Part shown: positions 23,433 through 36,906 of the stretch, one piece after another
Layout of the letters: the number at the start of each line of letters is the position of its first letter
Position numbering within the stretch: position 1 is the first letter of the stretch
NCBI GenBank assembly: GCA_021014945.1
Contig: MU266336.1
Location: 1-64,000, forward strand
Reading direction: 5' to 3'
Source of the DNA: Leucogyrophana mollusca
Taxonomy: Eukaryota > Basidiomycota > Agaricomycetes > Boletales
DNA: 64,000 nt
The notes under the pieces: generated by a model
Databases searched by the model: none
Told to the model about the DNA's origin: nothing
The model's input: the letters and a program-made list of their open reading frames with translations, nothing else
Made by a program: the position numbers and the translations under genes

Positions 23433-25716
23433 GTAAGGGCACGACTGTTTGGAGATAAAGAATGGGGTGGGGTGGAGAGTGGACCTCCCTGGTTAGATCT
23501 AAACCATGGGAACAAGATTGGGACGCTCTGTCGGAAGATGAGGATGAGAAAGAGAGCGACTAGTCTCCCTTCATTCCTGTTGTGTTCGCGTCCACCGTCG
23601 TAGAAGTCTTGTTCGATCACGATCATGATAACCAACATCGCATATAAGAGAGCATGAGGCCGCGATTGTGTATCACCTGTATTTCGTGCCCCGAGCCCCA
23701 ATCCCGCGGAGCTCCTCCAAACTCCCCTTGACTTACTGCCAACGCATACAATGCATCGGCGTCTCCATTTGGATCCGTCAATCAGGGCACAGATGGGGTT
23801 TTTGCGCCTCGTCAAGCAAGAGTCGGCGACGACCAGAGTCATGGATAGCGTAGGCGTTGCACTGATTATATTATCGATTGGACTTCTCATTCTGCACGGT
23901 TCTTGCGCATCCGGATTGAGAGTGCTGATAGTCCGGTGGACGCCAATTGGGGGGCGACACTGCGCACCATAATGCGATTAGCCATTCCGTTCAGCCTGTG
24001 GATTGTTAGAGTCAAGGAGGACAAGTTCGCATGTATTGGTTGAATACCGGTGCCTTCTACCGGCGGCAGGCTCCATTCTACATCATATGTAACCCACATG
24101 CCGCTTATTTGGGGATCATTGGGGATCATTCGGCGCGGTTGGAACAAGCAAAGTAAACCTTGACGCGTTCGAGACCATGAATACTGGGCGCATTTTGGGG
24201 GCCCCTCAATGCAGAGTCTCCTGTCTGCCTGGATCTCATCTCGGGAAAAACTCCGTGAACGGACCATCAGGGGTTCACACGAATAGGCAACTTGGTACTC
24301 ACACAGTGGCTCGGAGCTTGTCATTGTATAAAAACGATGTCGGCGGCAGAGTTCGTTTTTGGGATGCTCAATGAACAGTGTGTGTTGGCCTTTGGCCTTT
24401 GAGATGCCTAAAAGCGCACCTACAAATGAACGGAGCGGGAAATGCGGAGATCGTCATTGATGGACTCACAGTTCGGGCAACCTGAAGGACCATATATGAA
24501 CGGAAATAGAGACTCCACTGGCGCTCATGTACCACACGGCTTATAAGCCGAGGGTGGCCTGTAGTGAAAGACAAGAGGTGATAGACGCCAAAGCCCGCCA
24601 ATGGTATGCGACGACGCGGAAGCCAGGAGTGTGATGAGGACCATTTGCAAGGTCATTATCCCACGCAGTCGGGCGGAACTAGGGTGAATGCAAAAGCTGC
24701 GGATATATTTATTACTTACTCCAGGTAAACGGGAACATCAGAAGGTACGTCTGATGCCCTCCCGGAAAATGTGTTTGGGCTCGGAGAAATTACGTTGATA
24801 TGTTTAGAGGGGTGCATCATGAGCCTGGTGCAGGGGCCACACCCGAAACTCGAATCCAAAAGGTCCCCTGGAGAGAACGCAAGCTGCTGCCCACCTCGAG
24901 TGGGTACACCATATATCTGCGGAGAATCATAATATATTAGTAGTTCTATGTCCAGGAAATACTCCATGCATGGTCAAATGTCTCCAGTCGAGTTTAAGGT
25001 AGTCTCTCGTAGCCAGACCGTTATATAGAATGAAGGCAGTCGGCTCATTCTGTTCGATGTAAAAATTGATGGAAAAGCTAACGCGTCGCGTCAGGCGCCA
25101 AAAAGCCCGCCCTAAAGCCCACCTGTCACTCCACGCCTGTCCATCGTTTCTGGGGGAACCGTCTCCACGACTCCAGACTCAGAGTCGTGCTTGCAATCTC
25201 AGTTTTTCTTTCTCAACCCATCACCTTCTGTGTGTGCTTGCAGCGCAGAGTGGGCACAATGCATTACTCACTCCTCGACTGAATGTTTCGTCTCCAGGAA
25301 TTCGTCTCGCAAGACATGTATTCTGCTGCGCAACCTCGGTACGTAGAGCCGTACAGAATAAGTGATAAAAAGTTACAACAACAGGGTATATGCGTGTCAT
25401 GGGGTGATCAAGGTATGGAGGGGAATCAAGAGGTATGAGCGTGAAATAATCGTCAAATGAGGGCATAAAGGGGGAGGGGGCGGCGCACGAAAGGTATCCT
25501 TCCGCGATAATGGAGAGTGAGTGAGACTATGGACAGGGGAACTATGACTACATGCTAATTCCAACAATTTTATCCACAGAGAACCAAGAACGAGGCGCAT
25601 GTAAAAAGGTGTGTGGAGGAGCGCAGGGTGTGATGTGATGTGGATGGAGAGGTGTTACAGGTGTCCGTTTGAAATTGTCCAGGTACCAATGACGCCAGCA
25701 TGCATTGGTAAGATGA
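23433..25716. other. Region without a supportable gene
   Basis: A 231-codon minus-strand frame (23195-23890) is partly the antisense of the F-box relic, and its remainder has no recognisable motif. Smaller minus-strand frames at 23887-24324, 24368-24601 and 24716-24967 have some protein-like composition but cannot be joined into a model. A 10 bp direct repeat GGGGATCATT occurs twice in a row at 24111-24130. The last 700 bases form the 3' flank of the HMG gene. Confidence 0.4.
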
Positions 25717-27464
25717 TCAGAAGCTGGGTCCCCCAAGCATGCTGTCGAAATCGAATAACCGCTCGAACGAATCCGGGCCATGCGTGTCAACAGGATATTG
25801 GTTGACATCCATCGATGACGGGTCGAAGGAGTCCTGTGAGTATGACACAGGGTACGACATCGGTGGCTGCGGACCAGTTGGCGTCAAGTCGTCGTCTCCG
25901 TATTTAGGCATACCGAGCTCAATAGGAGGAATCGCGCTCATGTCGAACTCGTCACCGAGCAACATGTCGCCATTTCGCTCCCATGACCCTTGGCTCTCCC
26001 ACGAGTACTGCGAATATCCGAGCTGTAGGTTGTCCAACGGCGATCCGCAGGACGTGACGTCTGGATGTGACTCCGGCATACAAGAAGCTCCTTGGAGATC
26101 ACAAGACGCCCCGTGGAAAGAGAAGCTCGAAGGTGCGCAATTCAATGGCGTAAACGGTCCTGAATGCGGCGACGGCGGTCCGGAAGATCCTGAAGCCATT
26201 GACGACGTTGGCGAAACCATTTGGTGCGCGGGATTCAACATCGACATTTGATCGGGCATGGTCAGAGGATGCAGCGACGATTGGGGATTTTCAAACATTC
26301 CCTGGTAAAACTGTAACACACGGTAAGTTGAGATCAGGCCCATTCAGACTGTAAAAACAAGCGACTCACGTCAACACCTGGGCCAAACGATTCTGGTTGC
26401 GCATATTGTGGCGGAGGCATGAGGTTGTTTTGCGGCAAGAAATCGAACTGGGACATCGACGAATGCGTGGGATGATCCGGATGGGATGATCGCCGGCTGA
26501 TCATGGGCAACAGCGAAGGTGACGTAGGGCAAGAAGGCATATACACCGCCGGAATCTGGATCATCTGGCGTCCGGGTGGAGGTGTGGGTGCAGAAGCGGA
26601 TCGGCCGTGTTTCGTGGCTGTCGGTGGCGACAAGGGCAGCATAAACGAAATGTTACTTTCCGTATCCGTCTCATGCTCAAAATCGCCTCGCCTTCCCTTC
26701 AAGGTCTTTCCCTTACGATCCTTCGTCCGCTGGGGCCGATATACGTAGTTCGGGTACATCTGCTCGTGCTCCTTCTTCTTTTCCTTTGCCAACTCCTCCC
26801 AGTACAACCGCTCCTCCGCCGAAAGAGCCTTCCACTGCTGGCTGATGGTTTTCGACAGATCTGCCTGTCTCTGCTTCTTGGTAGGCGCATCAAGAGCCGA
26901 CGCCGCTGCCGCTTCCTCCTGTGCAAGTTGACGATCTTCGCAACACTTCCTCCGGAAGAGGATGAAAGCGTTCTCAGGCCGCTTAATATAATCCTCGTCA
27001 CCCTTTCTCGGACGACGCTCAATGTCGCTACATATCGACGACTTGCGTCGCTTGTGCGGTGATGTAGGTGATGATGAGTTGGTGGATACAGTCGTGAACG
27101 ATGACGTGGATGAGAAGACGGACGTTGATGATATCGATGAGGTAGGGGAAATGGGAGAGAGCGTGCGAATGAGCGTGGTGGGCGATTGGGTTATCGCAAG
27201 GGTCCTGAGGTCTGGCTCGAAGGGAGAACTGGAAGGCGAAGAGTAAGGACTGGTTTCGTTTTTGTTGATAGGGAAAGTGAAGGCGCGCGGCGTCGGTGAA
27301 ATGATGGCTAAAGTCGGGGGTTGCAAGGTGTCCGTCGTCACTTCGAGTGCTGTGGGAGAGGTGAGTGGTCAGCTTGGGTCCCTCGAGACGATCAACGACA
27401 ATTGTTCTTTCAAAAAGGATGACTCACATCGAGAGGGGGTATCGCGAGTGCGGAACGCAGGCAT
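25717..27464 (-). CDS. HMG-box (MATA_HMG type) transcription factor 1
   Basis: Three exons: 27464-27428, 27349-26370, 26310-25717, totalling 1611 nt and 536 aa with all junctions in frame. A disordered Ser/Thr/Pro N-terminus contains SPTPRAFTF (30-38). The DNA-binding HMG box spans about 133-220: YIKRPENAFILFRRKCCEDR, then an unusual Ala/Gln/Glu-rich insertion of about 25 residues, then SKTISQQWKALSAEERLYW and EHEQMYPNYVYRPQR. The YPxYxxRP ending is typical of fungal Ste11/Prf1/Rfg1-like sex and morphogenesis regulators. The C-terminal half is Pro/Ser/Met-rich with acidic patches, as in activation domains. Nuclear, DNA-bending regulator; targets unknown. A paralogue lies at 61266-62964. Confidence 0.88.
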
Positions 27465-30400
27465 GATTGTTCAGCGCCTCAACGACTGCGAACAATGGCT
27501 GCTGAGGTGAGCAAACTCGTTCTGAGAAGGGGGGATAATGTGAAGAGAGGAAGAGAAGGGATAATGAGGTTTCGCAGACGACACGAGGTTACTGAACAGT
27601 TTTCTTTGTCTCACAAGCGCGATCAAGCAGAACAATTGAGCGAGTGGGGCACAAAAAAGCGAAAACAATACGAGCGGCTTGTTATATACTCTCGATCAAT
27701 TCGAGCGTCGAAAGTTCCGTCGAACCTAAAATGACCACCTACATCCAGCAGGACCCCCAACCCGTATTCGGACGGATGTCCCTCGCGTGGTCCCAGTTTG
27801 GATGAGACAATGAGAGAGAACCCGGGCAGCACGCTTACGGTATGGACTCGTGCTTTGTTCGATGAGACAAGTTCGCATCCATTGCTGTGCCAAACACCGC
27901 GTAAACAACCTTGCTTATTGTCTTTTTCGCCGTCAAGCTGGGTTCCTCGGCCTCCTCAGGTCCGGATATATTCCCCAGATATGTTTATTGCCACCGATTC
28001 CCTCCTCCTTATCTGCCAAAAACACTGACTCGGTAAGTCCCCCACGTAATCCTTTCCTTTGTCTGCATGGCTTCCCGCGGCATGCGAACAAAGTTTACTC
28101 TCGTCGTGAGTCTTTCCGCCGACGACCATCACAAAGGGTCCGCGTCGCTGACTTTTCCCCATCCTAATATCACATCTTTAATTTTGCGCGGAACTTGTTC
28201 ACTCGGTGTGGTTCCACCCGTCAATTCCTCGCATGGCATGACGCCAGCTTCACACTTCAAGCAGTCAGATTTGCGTCCGCTATCTCAGCCGTATCAGGGT
28301 TATCTTTGGCCTCGATGTTGAAGTTTCCTTGTTAGGCATCTTTGACCCATCAGCTTGTCCATGCCGCCCAACTAGGAAAGGCGGAACAAAGTTCAGCTTC
28401 TATGGCTTGACTCAGAGCTCACAGAAAGGAAGTTCATACGGGATCGTCTGGATACTCTCTAGGTGGCTGTACTTTCATGGCAAAACGTGCTCTGGATTGT
28501 CTTCATCGAGGTTAACTTTACATCTCTTGGATCTGGCTCAGACCTCAAACGTCTAGAGCCGCTTCGCTACGGCTACTCGGTCTGGTCATATTCAGACCCT
28601 GCCCGCTCGCTGCGTTGTACATCATCAGCCCGCCACGCCGTCACATCGATTTCATCTCCCTTATCGGTCGGTCCATCTTTACATCCGCACGCCGCTCGAC
28701 GTTAGTTTCCAGGATACTCCGCCCCATTCAAAGCATTGCACAGCGAGTCGGGCCATCGGGCCAAACCGCCTACACAAAACTCAGCTTTGCACTTGGGTAT
28801 GTTCGGAGCGGGACTTAGTCCTGTTCTCCACACGGTTGTATCAACTGAGCTCCAACGATTACGTACATTTCGTGCGCTATACTCACGAAAGCCTCGAATG
28901 GGGATCCAGTTCATCCCGCCTATTTTCCTTCTCCGACCATGACCGCATACGTTGCACTCCCGCCCGACCCACGGTCCATCCGTTCCGCTACTCTACGTCG
29001 GTCGGCCGGTCCTTCACGATATCGTAAAAGCTGGAAATACACATCAGTCACCTGGGTGTGGGGCGCCTATGTGAGGGAGGGAGGAGCATCTCCGATCCCG
29101 ATGGACGAATACCTACTGTCTTTTGACCCTGCTCAGAAAATGTACACGTGTGTTTGCGCATCTATCTCTTTCGGCCGCGGACATGTTGCTACACGTTTTG
29201 GAGGCCGGCGAGCTGAGACATTCGGTGGGAGACTGCATGTTCCGGGTGTCGTAACCACTTTGCGCTCAGAATAGCCCTTCAGCCGAGCTCTGCGAGGCAC
29301 AAGTGCTGGCCAATAACTGTCCCAGCAATGCTACCAAGCACTGCAAAGGCTAAATGTGCGTCATCTTTGATCGGGGACGTTGGTACAATCCCGGCTTTGC
29401 ACTAGCTCTGCCATGGTGCTTGTTGCTGCTAAGAAACGCGGATCACAACGTTGTTGAACTCGGATGTGGGTTTGTCTTATCGGAACATATCCTCTTCGCA
29501 TCGATTTTCATCGATCCTCAGGATAGGGCAAGTTGCAATATTTGCTCTGCATTCTACAGCAAAGTCGATCCTGGCAGCGGAAGCAAAGCCGGTGCAGCGG
29601 TATCACATTGAGGACACGTTTTTACCCCACATGCAATCTCGGGACGTTCGCCGTTTGCAGTGCACAGCTACATAGCATTCCTCTTCCCCCGAAGGGTCGT
29701 AGCTCTACGGGCCGTAACTGAGTAAATCCAAAGTGGCAGTTGCGCGTCCATGCAAGTTCCGTTCATATTTTCAGCGCGGGTGCGAGGAATTCGCCCACAA
29801 TGACGCCAGAAATCAATATACCATCACTAGTGCGGAACGCTCGACCGACGACGAAGGGCGCTGATCCGAACACAAAGGGCATAGAGCAAAGAGTGGAGTG
29901 AGTGACACCTCGAGCATGATGGCCGGGTCGGACATTATCCAAGTTCCCGAAGTCCGGGAGTCACATGTTGGTTCAGCCATAAAATTTAGGAGGGGATGCC
30001 AGCTTTTCCCCCTCATCTTCTCACAAGGTATATTTTCACATAGACGATAAGGCTCCTTCAATCCTTCAATTCAAAGTGCAATTGCGATATCAGTGACTGT
30101 CAGCTTCGAACGAAGTCACGAGAAGAATGCACAATGTAAGAGAAAGCAACGCCAGACTCTGGTAGATCTAATCAAGATGTGAAGATGTGATATTGTGAGC
30201 TCAAATCTGAGCCGCGACGATGGGCTGATCCTGCCGGATATATCCCACAATGCAAGGCGTAAGCACTGCACCTTATGGTTTTGCCTAGAACGCCGTCGCA
30301 GCAGCGATAGTCATTCTCTGGTGCCATGTCTTGTACCTGGCAGTGTGCGAGCCGCCTATTCCAGCCGGTAGCTCAAAAGAGTAGAGCACGAGACGGTTTT

Positions 30401-33400
30401 CCCCGTCGTTCGCTAATCTTGCAACATTCTCGGACATACCACCTCACATAGGCCGCACAATCAGAGCACGTCGCCGCAATGAATCCGTGAGTACTCACAT
30501 TAATACGAAAACAATGAGCGACACGAGTCGCAAGCTGTGACGTTCGCGCCCACATCGTGCATTCAATCACTGGGCTCGGTGATAGCAGGAGCCTGCATGT
30601 ATAAATACGGACGGCAAGTTATCTATGTGCGCTTCCGCATGTCCAGATTGCCAGGCGGACACGTTGGGCATGTGGGACCCAACAATATGGACACGGGCAA
30701 GGACGCATTTGGCCATGGGTAATTGCGAGTGACTCGGGCTCATCGTGGCAAAATATGCGTGAGTGTGGCATCATGTTCCTGTCCAGGGGACCATCATAGC
30801 AGGCTCGAATGCGGAAATAAATCCAGGTCGGGGAGTGTGTAATGGAGCATGACGAGGGCAAGGGTGGTCTATATAAAAAGAGAGTTTTGCGTTCTGAGGA
30901 GCTGTGGTTGCTGCGTATGACGACCAATAGTATGGGGACTATGCCTTGGAATGATCAAACCGAGGAAAGGGAATCTTTGGATGGAGGCCTGTGATCGCAT
31001 GTAGCGACATGAAATGTCCAGTTCTAGCCAGAGCCTTCCAGACGATCATACATATGCGTAGCGGCAATGAATTCACTGGTAGCGGCGGCAATCAGACGTT
31101 CATCGCGCGACGTAGCAATTGACTCGTACCAAGCAATTTTACAGAAAAGGGACTGGGCGTAGCTATGCCGATGATCGCGTCGACTGCTTATGCGAACTGT
31201 GTAGAGGGAAGGAATGAGCGAACATGTGAACATGACGCAGGACAATGAGCATGACCACGCAACGAGAAGGATCTATCAGCGGTAATGAGATGTATGAACA
31301 TCACTATCTCGTTTCCACCGTACATCCGTGGTCAGAGGAATTCTATTAAAGACCTGCAGACGAGTCAGAGGAAGGCGAAGAAGCGTTCATTGACCTTAGG
31401 TAGACACCTACCACATCCGGAAGGTGACTCGAATGCGAACTTCTTGGGGGTGTCGATGAATCATTACGGCGCCCTGGGGAGCAGCCAAAGATGCGGTACA
31501 TATATAGCAATGCCATATGATACGATGGAGTAAGAAATTGTGAGAGAACGGCTATCCGGGGGAGAGCAATGCTACGGGTTGACATGGTTCGATGGTGATC
31601 CTATCAGCGGTGTCGGATGTCGTGGCAAGCAGTCCAAAATTCCTAGGTAGTCCCAGGACTCCCGAAAGTCTACCAGTAGAAAACGAAGTGATTGCACAAA
31701 AGGACAATGAGCAAGAGCCACGTGAAGGAAGCCGCGTAAACCTTCGCTGAAGTGATGTCCGAGTGCCCCGATTCCGGCGAATAGACACGAACGGAAGTGA
31801 ATCGACCTTGTGCAGCCGCTGGACGTGAAAGGACTATTTGTCATCCGACGAGGTGATATGACTCGACAGTCTCAAACCCGGACGTGGGGTGCCGCGGGTT
31901 TCGGGAACTAAAATGACTGACGGGCGTGAAGATGAGAAGACGGTGGGTCATATCCATCACTTCGTGCCATGCAAGAAAGACCAGGCAGTTGGATATCATA
32001 TAGCTTTATGCAGAGGACAATGCACGATCAATGAGAAACTCCCTGGCAGATAACGCGGTGGAATCAACATACTCATTAGAGTCCACGCGAGACGCGTAGA
32101 AAACTTCAGCCACGTCCAGCCTTTCACGCCGCTACTCCACTGAAAACTTCCAGGCAGACGTCGGATCACTCCGCTCATCGTGATACTGCCTTATGCAGGG
32201 CACAATGGTAATCGCAATGAGTCGATCTGAGATGTGCAAAGATTGACTCACCACTATATTTTCGTGGCTTCGTAGTGATAAGACGGCAGCATCGGCTGGA
32301 GAATACGTTCAGCATCGAGGCTCCAAGAGATCAAGTCCACAACGGTGTGACGGGCCAGACTTTGTGCTGATATGGAGGTTCGTGCTTGAAAAAACTTCCA
32401 TCCGATGGCAAAATCATCTGGAATGGAGTGATTCGAGTTCAAGACGATGCTCAGAAAGGTCCATGCGGGTAGGAAGATTCCATTCGCCACCAAACGCAAT
32501 GAACCAACGGCTGGAGCCACAAGTGATGACTAAGCGTCGCGTGTTATGCGTGGCTGCAAAGTTACTCGCCTCAATCATGTCTGCCATCACGGCGCTCTCT
32601 TGCTCAGTTAAATGCTGAAGCGCTGGAGACTGGCCACTCAACAGCCACGCAATTGTCATCGTTGTTGACGGGGAGCCGCGGACCCGTTCAAACTTTCGAG
32701 TTCGCGTATGTACCCCGACTCCTGATTTAAGGTTAAGGTCTGATCATTCTTCAAATTTCAAGATTGAGCATGGCGCCCGGAACATACTCAATCTTGCCCC
32801 TGCTAGGGGGCCTCTGGTCGGCACTGGGCGGAAGCAAAAGGTAAGGGTCACCCTGGAAATATAGGGCCTTTTAGCCTTCTAACGATGGGTGTCCATAACA
32901 CAGATCTTCAGCCACCAGTGGCGCGGCGCAAACTTCCAAGACGAGTCTTCCATAATGCAACGGCAGGACTGCAGTGGGGAAGCGCTGCCCCTTCAGCCGA
33001 AATTCCCCCAGAAGTATGCCATAAGCCAACGTCCCTCCAAAGGCAACGCTTATGCCCCACACTGATCATCAACAATATTGTGAGGCAACAGACGAACGAC
33101 CGCGATCGCTCACTACAGGCTGAGTATACTCCCGAGAAGCTCGCAAACCTATTATTGCGCCCACTGCTACCCATCAGTACATCAGAGCGTCGGGTACCCA
33201 CAAGTCCAAAGCCACGGAGGTCCGATGTCGGTGGATGTTGAAAAGGAATGTCAAAACTAGTTAGCCCATCTCGTTGAGTCCCACCACCAAAGGAAATCAG
33301 TCACGGCGGAGCTGGAGCTGGACGTTTCACGTGTAACGTCAGTGAGCCTGTGGGTGGGATAACAATAGGCACGAGAAAGACTCCTTTGAAGGTACGCCCA

Positions 33401-35525
33401 CAATATATCATCGTTATCATAAGATATGTTGCGCATATTTCAGGGTGCGCCGGCAGCTGGACCCTCGAAGAACCCTTGTCAGGCCTTGTTTCGACTTTTC
33501 ATGGTTAACCGCTAAACTTGATGCGAGCCAACGATGGCGGCGCAGCCCCAAGTCCGAGCGGCGGAGATTCGGACGCTGACGAGCTACCCCCCAGGTATTG
33601 TTTGAGCTTGTCTGAGACAAGTGGCTTGTGTTGGCGGCCTTTGTTCGTCGGTTATCAATGATGGTGGCGGGTGGTCGATAAATTGCTCGAAAACAAGAGC
33701 GGGAACGTCTCCGAGGGTTGCCCGAGAAAGTCCGAGTCCATCAATTTTCGGAGTTTCTGGTCATCAGCATCGCATTCGGTAGGGGCTAAATGAAATTCGA
33801 GCTGCTCGACGTTGCACGTGTGACGATGGCGAAGCACTGCTAGCGATCTTTGATGGTTCGCGTTTCTCGACTAGGCTGGTAGGTCCCAACTCCCAAGCGT
33901 GATGATTGGTGCTACGTATAGTCAATTTGTTCTGACCTGGGAAACGGGCCTTGTACCCACGATGGTTGGTCTTGTCTTCGCCCTGACCAATGCCAGCCAG
34001 CAGCCTGGCTCCAGGAAAGCTTCCTGAAGTTTCGATTCTGTCACAACGGAGCCCCACATTCCAAATTGACGCGTAATGGAAGGTGGAACAAAGCAGAAGG
34101 ATTGTCTTCACGAAATAGTGGACGGACTTTCTGCATCATGAAGGCTCGCCAGATCAACTACATAGATTGTGGGTAAAGAAAATTTGAACAAGAGCTCACC
34201 AGGTCGGAGTCATCTCATGGCCTCTCTTGTGCCATGAAGTGGCTTTCGTCCGTACAGGTCGCTGACATACGACGGCGCCCTGACCTCCTCGGAAAACATG
34301 TCGAGCGTCTGACATTTCGTCAAGAGTTAACCGCATGCTCCGCAGGCCTTGTGCTCATCGAAGACGCCACTGAGAGCACAATCAAGCAAAAATACCTCCG
34401 CCGTTCGCAAGGGACACTTGTCCATGTGAAGAGCCCGCGAAATCCGATTAGATGCGAAAACAGAGCGATAAGGTTTGCGGCAGATAACGTAGAGTTCAGA
34501 ACCTTGTTCGCCGAACCAAACTGTCGGGTCAATACTACCGCTCGGCTCCCGAGTAGACGGATGGATTCCAGACTCCTCTGTAGGTGTCTGGCCTCTCGAA
34601 AAATGGAGAGGAATATGGCTGGTAGCGTCCTCCTCCCTCGAGACGGTGGCACATGACGTCGCGAGGGACTGAAAACCGTCGTGAAGACCAAACGAAGCCC
34701 ATTTCATCGAGGTACATTCCCGGTCATCAAAGCCGACGAGGGGAGATCATATCGCAGACCTATCCAGGCCCATCGAGGAGACATCGGGCGAAAGTAGGGT
34801 GCAAGGCGAGCAATCACCTTGGTTGGGATGCATATCTGTATTAAGGCGAGTGATGTTTTCGCAGAGACTTTCGCTCTAGTGAACTCCATTGCTCAAGAAG
34901 GTAGTCGGCGCGACTGCCGGTGACAGTCCCTCACGCCCAAGCCCTTCTGAGGTAGAGCGCTAAGCGCCCCTCCTGAATATGGAGAAGAGTAGAGTGTCCA
35001 TAAGTTGCCATCACAATTTGTGCTGTGACCTCGCACCGTTATCCTGGCCCAACAAGCTCCATCTTGCTGACCTCCTGTTGGTCCAAGTTTGACCGATGTC
35101 CTATCATCGTCCATTTCCAACGTTACTTTGGCAGGCAACGGAATGATGCTTCAACGGTTCTGGAACGGTAACTGTCGTGACGGACAAACAGACGATGGTT
35201 GCGCAACATCGGTATCAACAGGAGTAGGTGCAAGTAGATGCGCCTTCTTGCCGTGCCTGAATGATGCGGGGTATGCCGTAGACACTGGACAGAGCACGGT
35301 CCGTGAACAGATGGCGAAGAGCAGATTGTGGAAATACATAGATGTCACCATTCTTGCGCAAAATCGAATTGTATGTGAGGATTGGTTATTGAGCGTGAGT
35401 CGGTCTCTCCATACTAACTGCTAACACGCCACTTGCATCAGAACAGAACCAACGCACTGGGTTGGCCGAATGTCAATGTACAACGCATGTGGATTCAACA
35501 TGCCAGTACTTACCTTTACTACGGC
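27465..35525. other. About 8 kb with no supportable gene
   Basis: The longest frames here are about 110-140 codons, occur on both strands at similar positions and carry no recognisable domain. Weakly protein-like stretches are at 28939-29274 (+), 32414-32659 (-), 34327-34717 (-, changing frame near 34555) and 34893-35138 (-), which could be remnants of old genes. The first part (27465-27850) is the upstream region of the divergent HMG gene. No tandem repeat, terminal repeat or transposase was seen. Confidence 0.4.
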
Positions 35526-36092
35526 CTACTTCTGTTTCTTTTTGGTGCGCGAATTTGAACCGTTCCTTTTTGGCGGCGCCTTCCTCTTTTTCTTCGTGCA
35601 TCCTTTTTCCTTGCACGTCACGACATTCTGGTTGCCTTCCTCATCGCTGTCGTAGTACTCGACTTCTTCGGGATCAGTGGTATGTGCGGCAATGATACAG
35701 AACTGGGTCGGGCAGCCATCGTCCCCATCATACTCCAATCCACAACAAGCCTCCACCATCGTCGTCGCATCGTCACCAATTTCTGTGCGTTCTCCATCTT
35801 CGCGGCCGTCGTGTTCTATCCGGCACGAATCTTGGGCGTTTCTATTTTCGTAGAATTTCTTGTGGCAACGAACGCAGTGTTTTGGGCTGGAACCAGCCTT
35901 TGAAACGGAGGCGAGGAGCGTAGCAAGTGCAGAGAGTTGTACGTCTGTCGCTTCAGGTAAAGCGTGTAGCAAGGATTGCTGCAGATACTCGGGTTCCGTG
36001 GATTCTAAGAGCTTTTTAAGCGACTCGGGGCTGTTGTTTTCACGCATTGATGCGGAATCTGGCGCAGCTTGAGTCACTGTTTGAGAGGACAT
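35526..36092 (-). CDS. Small Cys/His-rich protein with basic C-terminus
   Basis: Single exon, 188 aa from the ATG at 36092; an in-frame ATG at 36176 exists, but the intervening residues look like translated leader. The N-terminal half is helical (SLKKLLESTEPEYLQQSLL). A putative zinc-binding region follows: CVRC (73-76), C90, H94, then CC (116-117), C127, C132, H137 and later C160/C165. An acidic patch YYDSDEEG leads into a Lys-rich tail (KKKRKAPPKRNG), a likely nuclear localisation signal. I recognise the CxxCxxxFxxN...C...H pattern as recurring in uncharacterised basidiomycete proteins but know no function. Probable nuclear protein, inferred from the tail. Confidence 0.75.
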   Translation of the reverse strand: MSSQTVTQAAPDSASMRENNSPESLKKLLESTEPEYLQQSLLHALPEATDVQLSALATLLASVSKAGSSPKHCVRCHKKFYENRNAQDSCRIEHDGREDGERTEIGDDATTMVEACCGLEYDGDDGCPTQFCIIAAHTTDPEEVEYYDSDEEGNQNVVTCKEKGCTKKKRKAPPKRNGSNSRTKKKQK

Positions 36093-36906
36093 TGGTGGAG
36101 AAGAAAAACGAGACACAATTTCGAAGTTGAACGTTGAACTACAGCAGTTGCCAAAAACGTACAGATTACAAATCATGGCAGCCTTGCCTCAAGCGCTGCA
36201 TCCTTGGGTTAGTTGCGAAGTCAACAACATGCGAGTGAAGTCCTGGGCGATGATATTATGAAGCAGCCAGGCATTTTTAGCCAAGAAGTCAAAATGCCGG
36301 TCGGAAAACTCTGAGCTGTACAAGGCCTCGAAGACTTCTTTAATTGGAGGTGCGTGTCTTTTATGTTGCTTTCGTGAAACTTTATGCCGTAGAGGACCAG
36401 GTGCTCAATTGTTCACTGTCAGGGTGAGACAGAACGTTCACCACGAAACAGATCTCCACTGTAAAATGTTTCCGTTCAACGCGATCGCGGAACTAAGCTA
36501 TTCACCTCCGCCTATGAACGAGCTGACTTTGATGGTGATACAGCTCTGGTCACGCAAAAATATTATTAGCTTCGTTCACCACATCGGAGCGGAAGGAGAT
36601 CAAGCGGGTTGCACTTTTAGTGGGAAGCGTTACCGATTGGGCTGGCTTGGTATTGTCCGAGCTGCCCCATTTAACGGTGCCGGAATCATGCAAGTATCTT
36701 GACGCCTCATGCAATTTCGCTGATTAGGCCATGTTCCATATCCCCAGACAGTTCCCAAGGGCCATCGGGAGATACGCAGTGGACGTGCCCCGACGACTCG
36801 TGTGAGCCCATCGATAATATGTCAGATCTCCTGATTACAGTGAGGTCTTTGTCTTGAACACCGAGGTGTATGGAGGGCAAAGGGTAACTGTTTTTGTCGG
36901 GATTGC
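36093..36906. other. Intergenic
   Basis: A 97-codon frame at 36409-36702 (+) shows no motif. Nothing else seen. Confidence 0.4.

Noticed and set aside
23195..23890. 231-codon minus-strand open frame
   Set aside because: Much of it is antisense to the F-box relic and the rest has no motif; treated as a shadow.
30460..32700. Recurring ACAATGA-type words suggesting a dispersed repeat
   Set aside because: Spacing is irregular and similarity does not extend beyond 10-15 bases.
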